From positions 62,001-126,000 of the forward strand of contig NZ_JACIDW010000012.1 of NCBI RefSeq assembly GCF_014196505.1: a stretch of 64,000 nt of DNA, read 5' to 3'. Below, piece by piece: positions 24,850 to 35,213 of the stretch. The translations under genes and the position numbers were made by a program. Numbering within the stretch: position 1 is the stretch's first letter; each line of letters starts with the position of its first letter. This DNA comes from Rhizobium metallidurans (lineage in GTDB: Bacteria > Pseudomonadota > Alphaproteobacteria > Rhizobiales > Rhizobiaceae). The notes under the pieces were generated by a model. That model was not told where the DNA came from, did not search any database, and saw only the letters and a program-made list of their open reading frames with translations.

Positions 24850-25677
24850 CTATGTTGTCGCGATGGAGCGGATGATCTGGACGCCGGTTATGTCCGCACT
24901 AGCGACGAGCTTAGCGATGAACGACTTGCTTGCGTGGATCCAGGCCGCCTTTTCCTGGGCCGCACGAAGATGCGGCAGCACGGCTTCGAACGGTAGAACC
25001 TCTCCGTGCGCTTTGGCGTCGAGCCTGATCAGATGAAAACCATAGCGGGTTTCAACGGGGACGGTCGAGATGTCGCCCTCCTTCATCGCAGCCAGTGCGG
25101 CCTCGAAATCCGCCACGGTATCGCCGCTGGCCAACTGGCCAAGCAGGCCGCCATTGTCGCGCGAAGAACAGCCGCTGTGCTCGCGAGCAAGCGCGGCGAA
25201 ACGTGAGGGTCTTTCCATCAATGTGGCAAGAACGGCGCCGGCCCTGGCCCTTGCCGCCGTCCGTGCCGAGGCGTCGCCAGCGGGCGCGGGAAACAGGATA
25301 TGCGCTGCCTCATAGAGCGACGGCCCGCGGAAGCGATCTTGATCGGCGTCGTAAAGAGCGCGCAACTGTCCATCGTCGAAAGCTTCAATCTCGATGCCTT
25401 CATCCAGCAGTTGCCGGACAAGAGCCTCGTCCTGCGTTTCCCACTGACCGGGTTCGACCTCCGCCGGCTCCGGGACCAGGCCACGTCTCCCAGCCTCCTG
25501 CAGCATCAGTTCACGCAGCGCCAGCGCACGCGCAGCCGCCATCCAGGCCGCTCCGGGCTTGCCTTTTGGGGCGGGGTGGTTTTGCGCCTCCGCAGCGATC
25601 CGCGCCGGATCTATGACGATGCCGTTGACGCTCACGGGTTGCCGCGTTCCGATGGTTCTTTCTATATCGATCTGCAT
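24850..25677 (-). CDS. Parvulin-type peptidyl-prolyl isomerase of the nar operon
   Basis: A 275-residue protein with an N-terminal SurA/NifM-like helical chaperone part (ALALRELMLQEAGRRGLVP) and a parvulin domain (EAAHILFPAP, FAALAREHSGCSS, GGLLGQLASGDTVADFEAAL, VETRYGFHLIRLD). No signal peptide is seen, so it is probably cytoplasmic. Isomerases in this position are found after narI in several proteobacterial nar clusters and are thought to assist maturation of the reductase. The gene begins 3 bases after the narI stop. Confidence 0.85.
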   Translation of the reverse strand: MQIDIERTIGTRQPVSVNGIVIDPARIAAEAQNHPAPKGKPGAAWMAAARALALRELMLQEAGRRGLVPEPAEVEPGQWETQDEALVRQLLDEGIEIEAFDDGQLRALYDADQDRFRGPSLYEAAHILFPAPAGDASARTAARARAGAVLATLMERPSRFAALAREHSGCSSRDNGGLLGQLASGDTVADFEAALAAMKEGDISTVPVETRYGFHLIRLDAKAHGEVLPFEAVLPHLRAAQEKAAWIHASKSFIAKLVASADITGVQIIRSIATT

Positions 25678-25680
25678 GAT

Positions 25681-26409
25681 CTATTCCCCCGGAAGCCGCG
25701 AGATTGGCTCCAGTCCACGATAGGCGGGTTTGGCGCCGCGCCTGGAACGAACGATCTGATAGCCGGGCCGCCAGAGATACCGGACGGGAGCAGAAAACAT
25801 GTGAACGAGCCGCGTGAACGGAAAGACCAGGAATATCATCAGGCCGAGCAGGATATGGGCCTTGAAGATAAAGGGAACATCGGCGATGTACGCGGCCGGC
25901 TGGGAACCGAAATACAGGATGCCCTGCGCCCAGTTCATGAATTTCACCATCTCCTCGCCATTGAGGCTGCCGAGCGAGAAGAATATCGAGCCTAGGCCAA
26001 GGGTAAGCTGCATCATCAGCAGGATCAATATGCCCGTATCGGCGAGGGTCGAATTGGCGCGGATACGTGGGTCCATCAGGCGGCGATGCAATAGGATAAG
26101 ACCTCCGACCATCGCCATCATACCGGCGACACCGCCGGCGACGATCGCAAGCATCTGCTTGGCGCCATGGCTGACACCGAGCGCGTCGAAAACCCATATC
26201 GGCGTCAGGAGGCCGACGAAATGCCCGGCGAAGATCATCAATACGCCGAGGTGAAAGAGCACCGAACCAACGACGAACTGCCTGCGGCGCAGCAGCTGGC
26301 TGGACGAGGATTTCCAGGTGAACGGATCGCGCTCATACCGGATGATGGAACCGACGACCATCACGGTGATCGCAATATAGGGGAAAACCCCGAAAATGAA
26401 ATTATGCAT
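25681..26409 (-). CDS. narI: Respiratory nitrate reductase gamma subunit (cytochrome b)
   Basis: A 242-residue membrane protein with five hydrophobic segments, beginning MHNFIFGVFPYIAITVMV. Histidines suited to binding two b-type hemes appear in LFHLGVLMIFAGHFVGL and FKAHILLGLMIFLVFPFTRLVHMFSAP. NarI takes electrons from quinol and passes them to NarH. GGAGGG precedes the start. It lies between narJ and the parvulin gene. Confidence 0.95.
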   Translation of the reverse strand: MHNFIFGVFPYIAITVMVVGSIIRYERDPFTWKSSSSQLLRRRQFVVGSVLFHLGVLMIFAGHFVGLLTPIWVFDALGVSHGAKQMLAIVAGGVAGMMAMVGGLILLHRRLMDPRIRANSTLADTGILILLMMQLTLGLGSIFFSLGSLNGEEMVKFMNWAQGILYFGSQPAAYIADVPFIFKAHILLGLMIFLVFPFTRLVHMFSAPVRYLWRPGYQIVRSRRGAKPAYRGLEPISRLPGE

Positions 26410-26420
26410 CTTACCCTCCG

Positions 26421-27110
26421 TTACTGGGCCGCGCGCGCTGGCGCGGGATCGATGCGGGACAGAATATCGCGGCTGACAGGGCAGCCCGCGTTCGGATCGG
26501 GGCCAAAAGTGACCTGCGCCTCCTCCCAGACCGCGTCGAGAGCCCTGAGGTCCTCTGGATTATCATCCTTTTCGGCGAGCAGCGCCTGCGCTTCCTCGCT
26601 TGCTGGATGGACGGCGGCAATCGCGGCGAGCGCATCAAGGACCGCCGCATAAGGCGCCGCGCGACGCTCCAGGCGCTCATGCAGAGCTACCACAATATGG
26701 CCGGCGTCGGCCAGCACTGTCCGAGCCTCCTGAAGCGGCCGCGTCGACAGATATTCGAGCAGAACAGGCAGGTGATCGGGAAGCTCCGTGCCATCGAGGT
26801 CGAGCCCACCGGTCCGATACATCTCCAGAAGGTCCACCATCGCGCCGCCGCGATCGCGGCCTTCACCGTGAATGTGTTCGAACAGGTTGAGCGAAAGCGT
26901 GCGCGATCTGTCGAAGAGCAGGACATAACGTTCCTGCAGATCGTAAAGGTCGCCGTCGCGAAGCTCGGCCAGAAGAAGCAACAGCTTCCGCAGCCGGTTG
27001 GAATCCAGCAATCCCTCGCTGTGAAGGACCGTCTCGATTTCGGGAATGCCCTGCTGCAACGCCGCGGACGGATAGGACAGAAGCAGGGAGAATGCCTTGA
27101 AGGTCTTCAT
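26421..27110 (-). CDS. narJ: Nitrate reductase assembly chaperone NarJ
   Basis: A 229-residue TorD/NarJ-type chaperone that binds apo-NarG while the molybdenum cofactor is inserted. The ATG at 27110 (MKTFKAFSLLLSYPSAALQQGI) overlaps the narH stop (ATGA). The motif LSLNLFEHIHGEGRDRGGAMVDLLEMY is diagnostic, and ELPDHLPVLLEYLS follows. The longer frame to 27206 lies inside narH and is not used. Confidence 0.95.
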   Translation of the reverse strand: MKTFKAFSLLLSYPSAALQQGIPEIETVLHSEGLLDSNRLRKLLLLLAELRDGDLYDLQERYVLLFDRSRTLSLNLFEHIHGEGRDRGGAMVDLLEMYRTGGLDLDGTELPDHLPVLLEYLSTRPLQEARTVLADAGHIVVALHERLERRAAPYAAVLDALAAIAAVHPASEEAQALLAEKDDNPEDLRALDAVWEEAQVTFGPDPNAGCPVSRDILSRIDPAPARAAQ

Positions 27111-28627
27111 GCGATGAACTCCTGCGGGCTGCGGAATTTCTTGCCGCTGAAAATCGTGCCTGACGAATGACCGCTCGAACAGCCGTTGCCATCGGTAAAG
27201 CCGCAACCGCCTTTCAGATCGTAGGCGTCCTCAACCAGCTCCCGATGGGTTGTCGGTATGACGAAACGATCCTCGTAATTGGCGATGGCGAGAAGGTGAT
27301 ACATCTCGTCGATCTGCTGCGGTGCCAGATTGACACGGCGCGCGACGGCAAGGTTGACGACGCCGTCAACGGTTTTCGAGCGCATGTAGGAGCGCATGGC
27401 AAGCATCCTCTCCAGCGCCGAAGCGATAGGCGTCTCGTCTCCGGCCGTCAGCATGTTGGCGAGGTAGCGCAGCGGAATGCGCAGGGATTTCACATCCGGC
27501 ATGTCGTCCTGAGCCGCAATCTTGCCAGCTGCTGCCGCGTTCTGGATCGGTGAAAGAGGCGGCACATACCACACCATCGGAAGTGTGCGGTATTCGGGGT
27601 GCAGCGGAAACGCAATTTTCCACTCCATCGCCATCTTCCAGATTGGCGAATTGCGCGCACCTTCTATCCAGTCCTCGGGAATGCCCTCCGCGCGCGCCGC
27701 TTCGATTACGGCCGGATCGTTCGGGTCGAGGAAAACGCCAAGTTGTGCGTCGTAGAGGTCCTGCTCGTTTTCAACGCTCGCGGCCTGTGCGATGCGATCG
27801 GCATCATAAAGCATGACGCCGAGATAACGTATGCGCCCGACACAGGTCTCCGAACAGACTGTCGGCATGCCGCTTTCCAGACGGGGATAACAGAGCGTGC
27901 ATTTCTCCGATTTTCCCGATGACCAGTTGTAGTAAATCTTCTTGTAGGGACAGCCGGACACACACATGCGCCAGCCGCGGCACTTCTCCTGGTCAATCAG
28001 TACGACACCGTCGTCTTCACGCTTGTAGATCGCTCCCGAGGGACAGGATGCAACGCAGGCCGGGTTGAGACAGTGCTCGCACAGGCGCGGCAGATACATC
28101 ATGAAAGTATTTTCGTACTCTCCGTAGATCTCCTTCTGCACGCCTTCAAAATTATAGTCTTTCGACCGCTTGGCGAATTCGCCGCCCAGGATTTCCTCCC
28201 AGTTTGGCCCCCATTCGATCTTCTCCATGCGCTCCCCGGAAATCTTCGAGCGTGGCCGTGCGGTCGGAAATGCCTGCATTTCCGGCGCGGATTTCAGATG
28301 GTCGTAATCGAAGTCGAAAGGCTCGTAGAAATCATCGATCTCGGGAAGGTCGGGATTGGCGAAGATATTCGCCAGAATCCGCCATTTTCCGCCCTGCTTC
28401 GGCTGCAGCTTTCCGGATTTCGAGCGGCTCCAGCCGCCGTTCCAGCGCTTCTGGTTTTCCCAGTCCTTCGGATAGCCGATGCCGGGTTTGGTCTCGACAT
28501 TGTTGAACCAGGCATATTCGACGCCTTCGCGCGAAGTCCAGACATTCTTGCAGGTAACAGAGCAGGTATGACAGCCGATGCATTTGTCTAGATTGAGCAC
28601 CATGCCGATTTGCGCGCGCACCTTCAT
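27107..28627 (-). CDS. narH: Respiratory nitrate reductase beta subunit
   Basis: A 506-residue iron-sulfur protein beginning MKVRAQIGMVLNLDKCIGCH. The four cysteine groups that bind one 3Fe-4S and three 4Fe-4S clusters are visible: CIGCHTCSVTC, CEHCLNPACVASC, CRGWRMCVSGC with the typical Trp replacing a Cys, and CTLCYPRL with VCSETCVGR. It overlaps narG by four bases and narJ by four, giving coupled translation. Length is as expected for NarH. Confidence 0.97.
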   Translation of the reverse strand: MKVRAQIGMVLNLDKCIGCHTCSVTCKNVWTSREGVEYAWFNNVETKPGIGYPKDWENQKRWNGGWSRSKSGKLQPKQGGKWRILANIFANPDLPEIDDFYEPFDFDYDHLKSAPEMQAFPTARPRSKISGERMEKIEWGPNWEEILGGEFAKRSKDYNFEGVQKEIYGEYENTFMMYLPRLCEHCLNPACVASCPSGAIYKREDDGVVLIDQEKCRGWRMCVSGCPYKKIYYNWSSGKSEKCTLCYPRLESGMPTVCSETCVGRIRYLGVMLYDADRIAQAASVENEQDLYDAQLGVFLDPNDPAVIEAARAEGIPEDWIEGARNSPIWKMAMEWKIAFPLHPEYRTLPMVWYVPPLSPIQNAAAAGKIAAQDDMPDVKSLRIPLRYLANMLTAGDETPIASALERMLAMRSYMRSKTVDGVVNLAVARRVNLAPQQIDEMYHLLAIANYEDRFVIPTTHRELVEDAYDLKGGCGFTDGNGCSSGHSSGTIFSGKKFRSPQEFIA

Positions 28628-31600
28628 TGGTCTGCCTCCATCTTTTGGGTCTCGGTTTCGAGCGGCTGGTCGAGCCAATCGATCCTGCTCAGCTTTCGGA
28701 CGATGACGAACTCGTCGCGGTTGGCGCCCACGGTTCCGTAATAGTTGAAGCCGTAGGAAAGCTGGGCATAGCCGCCGATCATGTGGGTGGGTTTGAGGAC
28801 GATTCGGGTGACCGAGTTGTGGATGCCGCCGCGCTTGCCGGTCACCTTGCTACCGGGCGTGTTCACGATCTTTTCCTGGGCGTGATACATGAACATCGAG
28901 CCGTCCTTCATGCGCTGGCTGACCACCGCACGCGCAGTTATGGCGCCGTTGGCGTTGAAGACTTCGACCCAGTCATTGTCGACCAGTCCGGCCTGCCTTG
29001 CATCCTTCTCCGAGATCCAGACAACCGGCCCGCCGCGATTGAGCGTCAGCATCAGCAGATTATCGGTATAGGTCGAGTGGATGCCCCATTTCTGGTGGGG
29101 CGTCAGGAAATTCAGCACCACGTGCTTTTCACCGTCCTCGAGCGAACGAGTTGCGGCATGGCCGACGGTCTTGAGATCGATCGGCGGCCGCCATGTCACG
29201 AAGCCTTCGCCGAAGGCCAGCATCCATTCGTGGTCCTGATAGAGCTGCTGGCGTCCGGAGACCGTGCGCCACGGGATCAGTTCGTGAACATTGGTCCAGC
29301 CGGCATTGTAGCAGACCTCTTCGCTTTCGATGCCCGACCAGGTTGGCGAAGAGATGATCTTGCGCGGCTGCGCGGCGATGTCGCGGAAGCGGATCTTCTC
29401 GTCTTCCTTCACCTCGGCCAGATGCTTGTGGCTTCGGCCTGTTGCCTTTGAAAGCGCTTCCCAGGCCTTTACCGCGACTTCACCATTGGTTTCCGGCGCC
29501 AGCATCAGGATCATTTCGGCCGCGTCTATAGCGGTATCGAGCCGCGCCATGCCCTTCGTGACACCGTCTTCCGTAACTGTTCCGTTCAGGGCGCGAAGGT
29601 GGCGAACCTCATGCTTGGTGTCCCAGGCAATACCCTTGCCGCCGTTGCCGACCTTCTCCATCAGAGGGCCGACAGCAGTGAAGCGTTTGTGAAGGTTTGG
29701 ATAATCGCGCTCCACCGCGAGATAGGCTGGCGCCGTTATTCCAGGAATGAGCTCGCACTCGCCGCGCTTCCAGTCGCGTACCGTGTTCTGGGCAAGTTCG
29801 CCTGGGCTGTCGTGCTGGAGGGGGAGCTGAACCACGTCGGTCTCGACGCCCAGCACTTCGGGTGCGATTTCGGAGAAAGTCCTCGCGATCGCCTTGAATA
29901 TTTCCCAGTCCGTCTTGGATTCATACGCGGGGTCCACCGCCGCCTGAAGCGGATGGATGAACGGATGCATGTCCGACGTATTCATGTCGTCCTTTTCATA
30001 CCAGCTGGCTGTCGGCAGGACGATGTCGGCATAAACGGCGGTGGTGGACATGCGGAAGTCGATATCGACCAGAAGGTCGAGCTTGCCTTCCGGTGCTTCC
30101 TCGCGCCAGATGGCCTCCGCCGGCTTGATGCCACCTTCATCGCCGAGATCGCGGCCCTGAACGCCATGATCGGTGCCGAGCAGGTGTTTGAGGAAATATT
30201 CATGCCCCTTGCCGGAGGAGCCCAACAGGTTGGACCGCCACACATAGAGGTTGCGCGGCCAGTTTTCCGGGGCATCCGGATCCTCGCAGGACATCTGCAG
30301 CGAGCCGTCCTTCAGACCCTTCGCCACATAATCCTTGACAGGCACACCGGCCTTGGTCGCGGCGCGACCGACCTCCAGCGGATTCGTCTTCAGTTGCGGG
30401 GCGGACGGAAGCCAGCCCATGCGTTCCGCACGGACGTTGTAATCGATCAGACTGAGGCTGTTCCAGTCGCCCTTGGGGGCTGTGGGAGAAAGCAGCTCGC
30501 TGGCCGTCACCGTCTCATAACGCCACTGATCGGTATGCGCGTACCAGGCTGATGTCGCGTTCATGTGCCGAGGCGGACGTGCCCAGTCGAGAGCAAATGC
30601 GAGCGCGGTCCAGCCTGTCTGCGGGCGGAGCTTCTCCTGTCCGACATAATGCGACCAGCCGCCGCCGGACTCGCCGACACAGCCGCACATGACCAGCATG
30701 TTGATGACCGCCCGGTAGCTCATGTCCATGTGGAACCAGTGGTTCATGCCCGCACCGATAATCACCATCGAGCGGCCCTTTGTCTTTTCCGCGTTGGCGG
30801 CGAATTCACGGGCGACCTGGACGATCTTGTCCCGGCGCACGCCGGTGATCTTTTCCGCCCAGGCGGGCGTGAAGGGCACATCCTCGTCATAGCTGAGAGC
30901 GACGTGGTCGCCCCCAAGTCCCCGGTCGAGGCCGTAATTGGCGCAAAACAAGTCGAATACCGTGGCGACAAGCACCTCAGAGCCGTCGGCGAGACGGATT
31001 CGCCTTGCGGGCACGTTGCGCGTCAGCACATCGCCGCGGTCGTCGCGGGCAAATCCATTCGAGGCCATGCCGCCGAAATAAGGGAAATCGACCCCCACCA
31101 CGGCGTCGTGGTCGCCGTCGGAAATCAAGCTCAACTTCAGCCTTACATCGGTGCCGTCTGCCTTCTGTTCTAGGTTCCAGCGGCCGCTGGGGACGCCGCC
31201 AGCCGCCTCATCCGTCCAGCGGAAGCCGATCGATCCGTTTGGCGCCACGAGAGCACCGGAGATTTCGTCGATAGCGATGGTCTTCCAATCGGGATGCTGT
31301 TGCTGACCGAGCGCTCCCTCAAGATCGGATGCGCGCAACTGCCGAGCGGGTACGAGGCGGCCATCATCCCGTTTTTCCAGATGCACGAGCATCGGCATAT
31401 CTGTGTAGCGGCGACAGTAGTCCTCGAAGTAATCGGCCTGCCTGTCGAGATGGAATTCTCGCAGGATGACATGACCGAAGGCCATGCCGAGAGCCGCATC
31501 CGTGCCCTGTTTGGCGTTGAGCCAGATGTCGGAAAACTTCGCAGCCTCCGAGTAGTCCGGACAGATGACTGCCGATTTCGTGCCCTTGTAGCGGACTTCG

Positions 31601-32406
31601 GTGTAGAAATGTGCGTCGGGCGTGCGCGTCTGCGGTACGTTGGACCCCCAAAGAAGCAGGTAGCCGGCATTATACCAGTCCGCGGATTCCGGAACGTCTG
31701 TCTGTTCTCCCCACGTCTGTGGGCTCGCCGGCGGAAGATCGCAGTACCAGTCGTAGAACGACATGCAGGTACCGCCCAGCAACGACAGGTAACGAGTACC
31801 GGCGGCATAAGAAACCATTGACATGGCCGGGATCGGTGAAAAGCCGAATACCCGGTCGGGACCGTATTTCTTCGCCGTATACGCATTCGCGGCAGCGGTA
31901 ATTTCGGTGGCTTCAGCCCAGCTGGCGCGAACGAAACCGCCCTTGCCGCGGACCTTCGTGTAGCTGGCGCGCGCTTCCGGATCGGCCTGGATCGCGGCCC
32001 ATGCCGCGACAGGCGGCAGGGTCAGACGCTTTTCGCGCCAAAGCTTCATCAAGCGCCCGCGCACCAGCGGTGTCTTGACCCGGTTTGCCGAGTAAAGATA
32101 CCAGCTGTAGCTTGCTCCTCGCGCGCAGCCGCGCGGCTCGTGATTGGGCAGGTCCGGTCGTGTGCGCGGATAATCCGTCTGCTGAGTTTCCCAGGTCACA
32201 ATCCCCGATTTAACGTAGATTTTCCAAGAACAGGAGCCGGTACAGTTCACACCATGCGTGGAGCGAACGATCTTGTCGTGCTGCCATCGCGAGCGATAGG
32301 TGTGCTCCCAGTCGCGGCTCTCGATGGTCGTCTGGCCATATCCCTCGGAAAACGTATCCTTGCGAAGCGGTTTCAGAAAATTCAGGCGATCCAGAAGCTG
32401 GCTCAT
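28624..32406 (-). CDS. narG: Respiratory nitrate reductase alpha subunit
   Basis: A 1260-residue molybdenum enzyme that reduces nitrate to nitrite on the cytoplasmic face. The FS0 cluster ligands are seen as STHGVNCTGSCSW (His-x3-Cys-x3-Cys) and HEPRGCARGASYSW. The DLPPASPQTWGEQTDVPESADW region carries the molybdenum-binding Asp. The N-terminus lacks a functional Tat cleavage site, as normal for membrane-bound NarG. AGGAGA precedes the start, 18 bases after narK. No frameshift is seen. Confidence 0.98.
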   Translation of the reverse strand: MSQLLDRLNFLKPLRKDTFSEGYGQTTIESRDWEHTYRSRWQHDKIVRSTHGVNCTGSCSWKIYVKSGIVTWETQQTDYPRTRPDLPNHEPRGCARGASYSWYLYSANRVKTPLVRGRLMKLWREKRLTLPPVAAWAAIQADPEARASYTKVRGKGGFVRASWAEATEITAAANAYTAKKYGPDRVFGFSPIPAMSMVSYAAGTRYLSLLGGTCMSFYDWYCDLPPASPQTWGEQTDVPESADWYNAGYLLLWGSNVPQTRTPDAHFYTEVRYKGTKSAVICPDYSEAAKFSDIWLNAKQGTDAALGMAFGHVILREFHLDRQADYFEDYCRRYTDMPMLVHLEKRDDGRLVPARQLRASDLEGALGQQQHPDWKTIAIDEISGALVAPNGSIGFRWTDEAAGGVPSGRWNLEQKADGTDVRLKLSLISDGDHDAVVGVDFPYFGGMASNGFARDDRGDVLTRNVPARRIRLADGSEVLVATVFDLFCANYGLDRGLGGDHVALSYDEDVPFTPAWAEKITGVRRDKIVQVAREFAANAEKTKGRSMVIIGAGMNHWFHMDMSYRAVINMLVMCGCVGESGGGWSHYVGQEKLRPQTGWTALAFALDWARPPRHMNATSAWYAHTDQWRYETVTASELLSPTAPKGDWNSLSLIDYNVRAERMGWLPSAPQLKTNPLEVGRAATKAGVPVKDYVAKGLKDGSLQMSCEDPDAPENWPRNLYVWRSNLLGSSGKGHEYFLKHLLGTDHGVQGRDLGDEGGIKPAEAIWREEAPEGKLDLLVDIDFRMSTTAVYADIVLPTASWYEKDDMNTSDMHPFIHPLQAAVDPAYESKTDWEIFKAIARTFSEIAPEVLGVETDVVQLPLQHDSPGELAQNTVRDWKRGECELIPGITAPAYLAVERDYPNLHKRFTAVGPLMEKVGNGGKGIAWDTKHEVRHLRALNGTVTEDGVTKGMARLDTAIDAAEMILMLAPETNGEVAVKAWEALSKATGRSHKHLAEVKEDEKIRFRDIAAQPRKIISSPTWSGIESEEVCYNAGWTNVHELIPWRTVSGRQQLYQDHEWMLAFGEGFVTWRPPIDLKTVGHAATRSLEDGEKHVVLNFLTPHQKWGIHSTYTDNLLMLTLNRGGPVVWISEKDARQAGLVDNDWVEVFNANGAITARAVVSQRMKDGSMFMYHAQEKIVNTPGSKVTGKRGGIHNSVTRIVLKPTHMIGGYAQLSYGFNYYGTVGANRDEFVIVRKLSRIDWLDQPLETETQKMEADQ

Positions 32407-32424
32407 GGCGCTCTCCTTTCAGGT

Positions 32425-35142
32425 TTAGGCGGATTTTGCTGAGGCAGCCGTCGCTCTGCCGCGCTCGATCTCATGCAGAAGACCGCCACGGCGTGCGTAG
32501 ACGCACCAGGTGATGACAAGACAAACAACGTAGAAGGCCAGGAACGCCCAAAGTGCGCCGGCAGCGCTACCGGTTGCGGCAATCGAGGTGCCATAGGCTT
32601 TGGGGATAAAAAATCCGCCATACCCGCCGATCGCGCTGGTGAAGGCGACGATCGCTGCGGATTCGCGTTCAGACTGACGACGCCGGTCTTCGCTGGGCAG
32701 TTCGGGCATCAGGCGCGCAACCTCCAGCCGCATGATCACCGGGATCATCTGGAAGGTCGAGGAATTGCCGATTCCTGTGAAAAAGAACAGCAGCAGGAAG
32801 CCCGCGAAGAAGAAGGAGAACGAGCCACGGTCGAGACCGGCGATCACCACCAAAACCGACAGGATCATCATTGCAAAGACCCAGAAGGTAACACGCGCTC
32901 CACCGACACGATCGGCGATCCATCCAGATCCGGCGCGCGACAATGCGCCCACCAGCGGCCCGAGAAATGCGAATTGCAAGGCATTGACGTCAGGGAAGGC
33001 AATGCCGGTCAGCAATGGGAAGCCGGCGGAAAAACCGAGAAAGCTTCCGAATGTGCCGATATAAAGCAGACACATGATCCAGTTGTGCTTGCGTGTGAAG
33101 ATGATGGCCTGCTCTCGGAAGCTGGCACGCGCATCGGCAAGGTCGTTCATGCCCAGCCAGGCCGCAGCTGTCGCGGCGATCACCAGCGGAACCCAGATGA
33201 ACCCGGCATTCTGCACCCAAACTTTGGCACCCGCCGACAGGACCTGCGGCTGGCCGCCAAGTGATCCGAACACGCTCATGGTGATGGCGAGAGGGACAAG
33301 GAACTGCATCAGCGAAACGCCGAGATTGCCGAGCCCCGCATTGAGCGCCATGGCGTTGCCCTTTTCCGAACGCGGGAAAAAGAAACTGATATTGGCCATG
33401 GAAGAGGCAAAGTTTCCGCCGCCAAAGCCACAAAGCAGAGCAAGGATCACGAAAACCAGGTATGGTGTTTGCTGATCCTGAACCGCATAGCCGATGCCGA
33501 GCGCCGGAATGAGCAACGAGGCCGTCGATAGCGTCGTCCATAGCCTGCCGCCGAAAATCGGCACCATGAAACTGTAGAAAACACGAAGCGTTGCGCCCGA
33601 AAGCGCCGGGAGAGCTGCCAGCCAGAAAAGCTGGTCCTGGGCGAAATTGAAGCCGATGCCAGGAAGCCTGGAGACAACCACCGACCATACCATCCAGACG
33701 GAAAAGGCCAGTATCAGCGCAGGGATCGAGATCCAAAGATTGCGCCTGGCGACACGGCGGCCTTTCTCGGCCCAGAACGCGGGATCTTCTGGCCGCCAGT
33801 CGTCGATCATTCTGGGCATAGCCGTCCGATCGGGGTCGTGGATTTCCGTCAGTTCGGCAAAGGTCGGCAGTTTGTCGAGGGCGGCGCCTGCCGCCTTCCG
33901 TTCCATTATGCGGATCGATACATGCATCCATGCCATCGACACCAGAACGATGACCAGCAGCAGGAAGAAGGCCGAGGTCCATATCCCGGTCATGTCGAGT
34001 ATGGCGCCGAAGACGATGGGCAGGATGAAGCCGCCGAGTCCGCCAATCATGCCGACCAGGCCGCCAACGGCGCCGACATGGTTCGGATAATAGACGGGAA
34101 TGTGCTTGAAGACGGCAGCCTTGCCGAGGCTCATGAAGAACCCGAGCGCGAATAGCGTCACCACGAAGGGAACCAGTCCCATTTCCGCCGACAAGGCAAT
34201 CGGGCCATCCTTGCCGCGGATGACATAATTGGTTGGCGGGTAGGAAAGCATCAACAGCAGCAGGGCGCTGAAACCGAAGGTCCAGTACATTACCGTCCGC
34301 GCGCCGAAACGATCCGACAGCATGCCGCCATAAGCCCTGAACAGACTGGCCGCAAGGCTAAATGCCGCTGCGGCCATGCCTGCCGTACGCAGATCGACGC
34401 CGTAGACCTGGACCAGATAATGCGGCAGCCACAGAGCCAATGCGACGAACCCGCCGAAGACGAAAAAGTAGTAGAGCGCGAAGCGCCAGACCTGAAGGTT
34501 TTTCAATGGCGCGAATTGCTGGGCTAAGCTGGGCGCCCGGATGCCTTGGGCGCGCCGCGCCGCAAAGTCCGGATCATCCTTGGCGAAAATCCAGAAAGCC
34601 GCGCCCATGAGGACAATGACGACCGCCCATATTTCCGCCACGGCCTGCCAGCCCCAGGCGACCAGGACAAACGGCGCGAGAAACTTGGTTACGGCTGCGC
34701 CGACATTGCCCATGCCGAATGTGCCGAGTGCCAAGCCCTGGCGGTCCGCGGGAAACCACTTCGAGACATACGTTACCCCGACGATGAAAGACCCGCCGGC
34801 AAGTCCTACTCCTAACGCCGCCAGCAGAAAGGTCGTGTAACTGTCTGCCCAGGCCAACGCCCAGGTAGCCAGTCCGGTCATGATCATTTGCAATCCGAAG
34901 ACCAGACGTCCGCCGTATCGTTCGGTCCAGACGCCGAGAAACAGCCTGATCAACGAGCCGGTAAGGACGGGGGTAGCGATGAGAACGCCATATTCGAATT
35001 CGCCGAGTCCGAGCTCAGCCTTGATGGTCACACCGATGATCGCGAAAATGGTCCAGACTGCGAAGCAAAGCGTGAATGCTATCGTGCTGAGCCAAAGCGC
35101 TCTGTGTTGTTGGGTGTGGGATGTTTTGCTCATGCCTGCCAT
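32425..35142 (-). CDS. narK: Fused NarK1-NarK2 nitrate/nitrite transporter
   Basis: A 905-residue protein made of two complete 12-helix MFS units in tandem, joined near residues 440-485. Each carries a nitrate signature: GLAGGSFIVGVTYVSKWFP with GNVGAAVTKF in the first half, GFGGGNFASSMANISFFFP with GLGNLGVSLMQF in the second. Similar fused NarK proteins are known from Paracoccus and relatives, where the first half acts as nitrate/proton symporter and the second as nitrate/nitrite antiporter. The start at 35142 has GGAGA 6 bases upstream; an in-frame ATG lies at 35133. It is the first gene of the nar operon, with an FNR-type box 78 bases upstream. Confidence 0.93.
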   Translation of the reverse strand: MAGMSKTSHTQQHRALWLSTIAFTLCFAVWTIFAIIGVTIKAELGLGEFEYGVLIATPVLTGSLIRLFLGVWTERYGGRLVFGLQMIMTGLATWALAWADSYTTFLLAALGVGLAGGSFIVGVTYVSKWFPADRQGLALGTFGMGNVGAAVTKFLAPFVLVAWGWQAVAEIWAVVIVLMGAAFWIFAKDDPDFAARRAQGIRAPSLAQQFAPLKNLQVWRFALYYFFVFGGFVALALWLPHYLVQVYGVDLRTAGMAAAAFSLAASLFRAYGGMLSDRFGARTVMYWTFGFSALLLLMLSYPPTNYVIRGKDGPIALSAEMGLVPFVVTLFALGFFMSLGKAAVFKHIPVYYPNHVGAVGGLVGMIGGLGGFILPIVFGAILDMTGIWTSAFFLLLVIVLVSMAWMHVSIRIMERKAAGAALDKLPTFAELTEIHDPDRTAMPRMIDDWRPEDPAFWAEKGRRVARRNLWISIPALILAFSVWMVWSVVVSRLPGIGFNFAQDQLFWLAALPALSGATLRVFYSFMVPIFGGRLWTTLSTASLLIPALGIGYAVQDQQTPYLVFVILALLCGFGGGNFASSMANISFFFPRSEKGNAMALNAGLGNLGVSLMQFLVPLAITMSVFGSLGGQPQVLSAGAKVWVQNAGFIWVPLVIAATAAAWLGMNDLADARASFREQAIIFTRKHNWIMCLLYIGTFGSFLGFSAGFPLLTGIAFPDVNALQFAFLGPLVGALSRAGSGWIADRVGGARVTFWVFAMMILSVLVVIAGLDRGSFSFFFAGFLLLFFFTGIGNSSTFQMIPVIMRLEVARLMPELPSEDRRRQSERESAAIVAFTSAIGGYGGFFIPKAYGTSIAATGSAAGALWAFLAFYVVCLVITWCVYARRGGLLHEIERGRATAASAKSA

Positions 35143-35213
35143 GGTCTGTCTCCGAAGGGATCGAAGAAAAGTCAATGATTTCCCGCAGGATCACCGTCTC
35201 CGAAGCAATGGAA

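Noticed and set aside
29599..30552. Long plus-strand frame (317 codons) opposite narG
   Set aside because: It lies wholly inside the clearly real narG gene on the other strand; its protein has no recognisable motif and reflects high GC at third positions.
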